In this document: in pieces, positions 63,901 to 64,000 of the stretch
How the letters are laid out: each line of letters begins with the position of its first letter
Numbering within the stretch: the first letter of the stretch is position 1
Source of the DNA: Daphnia carinata
Taxonomy: Eukaryota; Arthropoda; Branchiopoda; Diplostraca; Daphniidae
DNA: 64,000 nt
Assembly: GCF_022539665.2 (NCBI RefSeq)
Contig: NC_081331.1
Coordinates: forward strand, 186,001 to 250,000
Reading direction: 5' to 3'
The notes under the pieces: model-generated
Seen by the model: the letters and a program-made list of their open reading frames with translations, nothing else
The model's database searches: none
What the model was told of the DNA's origin: nothing
Program-made: the position numbers and the translations under genes

Positions 63901-64000
63901 CCAGCATATTAAACATCCCGTAAACTTTGCCAAAGAGGATGCCCAAGCGATGCTCATTAAGCGGCCCGTTGAAGACTTGATTTAAAAGAAATGCTGTACG
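60968..64000. other. Region upstream of the KSR-like gene
   Basis: No well-supported gene. On the plus strand, 61,608-61,759 looks like a terminal exon (CTCTCTTTCAG acceptor, then an open frame ending in TAG) but no partner exon is found. A possible small minus-strand ORF at 61,890-62,135 is listed separately. No C1 or CA1 domain exon for the KSR-like gene was found on the minus strand. Confidence 0.45.
61890..62135 (-). CDS. Possible small basic protein, unrecognised
   Basis: An 81-codon ATG-to-stop frame on the minus strand. The product is basic and hydrophilic, with codon use and amino-acid mix more protein-like than the surrounding A/T-run frames (for example MEINDRYLEDDIKFEYKEN near the middle). 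It has no signal peptide, membrane segment or domain I recognise. It could be a single-exon gene, the last exon of a longer gene or a decayed fragment; the possible upstream frame at 62,246-62,431 has no ATG at its start and cannot be joined with confidence. Confidence 0.3.
   Translation of the reverse strand: MSNNCTPKSVEKKANRVGVQRCRPTTLLIRKRVFENSMEINDRYLEDDIKFEYKENVKSQVKVISRKKFNTLFIRPTKYHK

Overview
The window is a piece of an arthropod nuclear genome, most likely a branchiopod crustacean of the Daphnia type. That assignment is an inference from three things: the gene content, the many short GT-AG introns (about 60 to 110 nt) alongside a few multi-kilobase ones, and intergenic DNA packed with poly(A)/poly(T) runs, short poly(G) runs and microsatellites. 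There are no operons, bacterial signals, CRISPR arrays or recognisable transposon proteins. All genes were assembled by hand from exons, checking GT-AG borders and codon phase at each junction. 5' and 3' UTR ends are not determined.

Layout. 1-11,176: no supported gene, only simple repeats and a G-quadruplex-like block. 11,177-21,209 (+): a TTC25/ODAD4 homologue (outer dynein arm docking complex) with two alternative 5' ends, each supplying its own first half of TPR 1. 21,210-28,830: no supported gene. 28,831-30,377 (+): a buttonhead/Sp5-type Sp-family transcription factor with Btd box and three C2H2 zinc fingers in three exons. 32,051-32,901 (-): a tentative small four-exon gene, head to head with the next. 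33,258-35,405 (+): ARMC6 in eight exons. 39,874-53,182 (+): an alpha-arrestin (arrestin-domain-containing protein) in seven exons spread by introns of up to 7 kb. 55,733-60,967 (-): a KSR-like pseudokinase in eight exons, convergent with the arrestin gene. 60,968-64,000: mostly unexplained, with one possible small ORF at 61,890-62,135 (-).

The genes are unrelated in function (ciliary docking, patterning transcription factor, ARM-repeat protein, trafficking adaptor, Ras/MAPK scaffold), as expected of a random animal locus. The observations most worth a second look are the two interchangeable TPR-completing 5' exons of ODAD4, the KSR-like protein in which every catalytic motif is degraded while a 14-3-3-like site survives, and the uncharacterised small gene sharing a short intergenic region with ARMC6.
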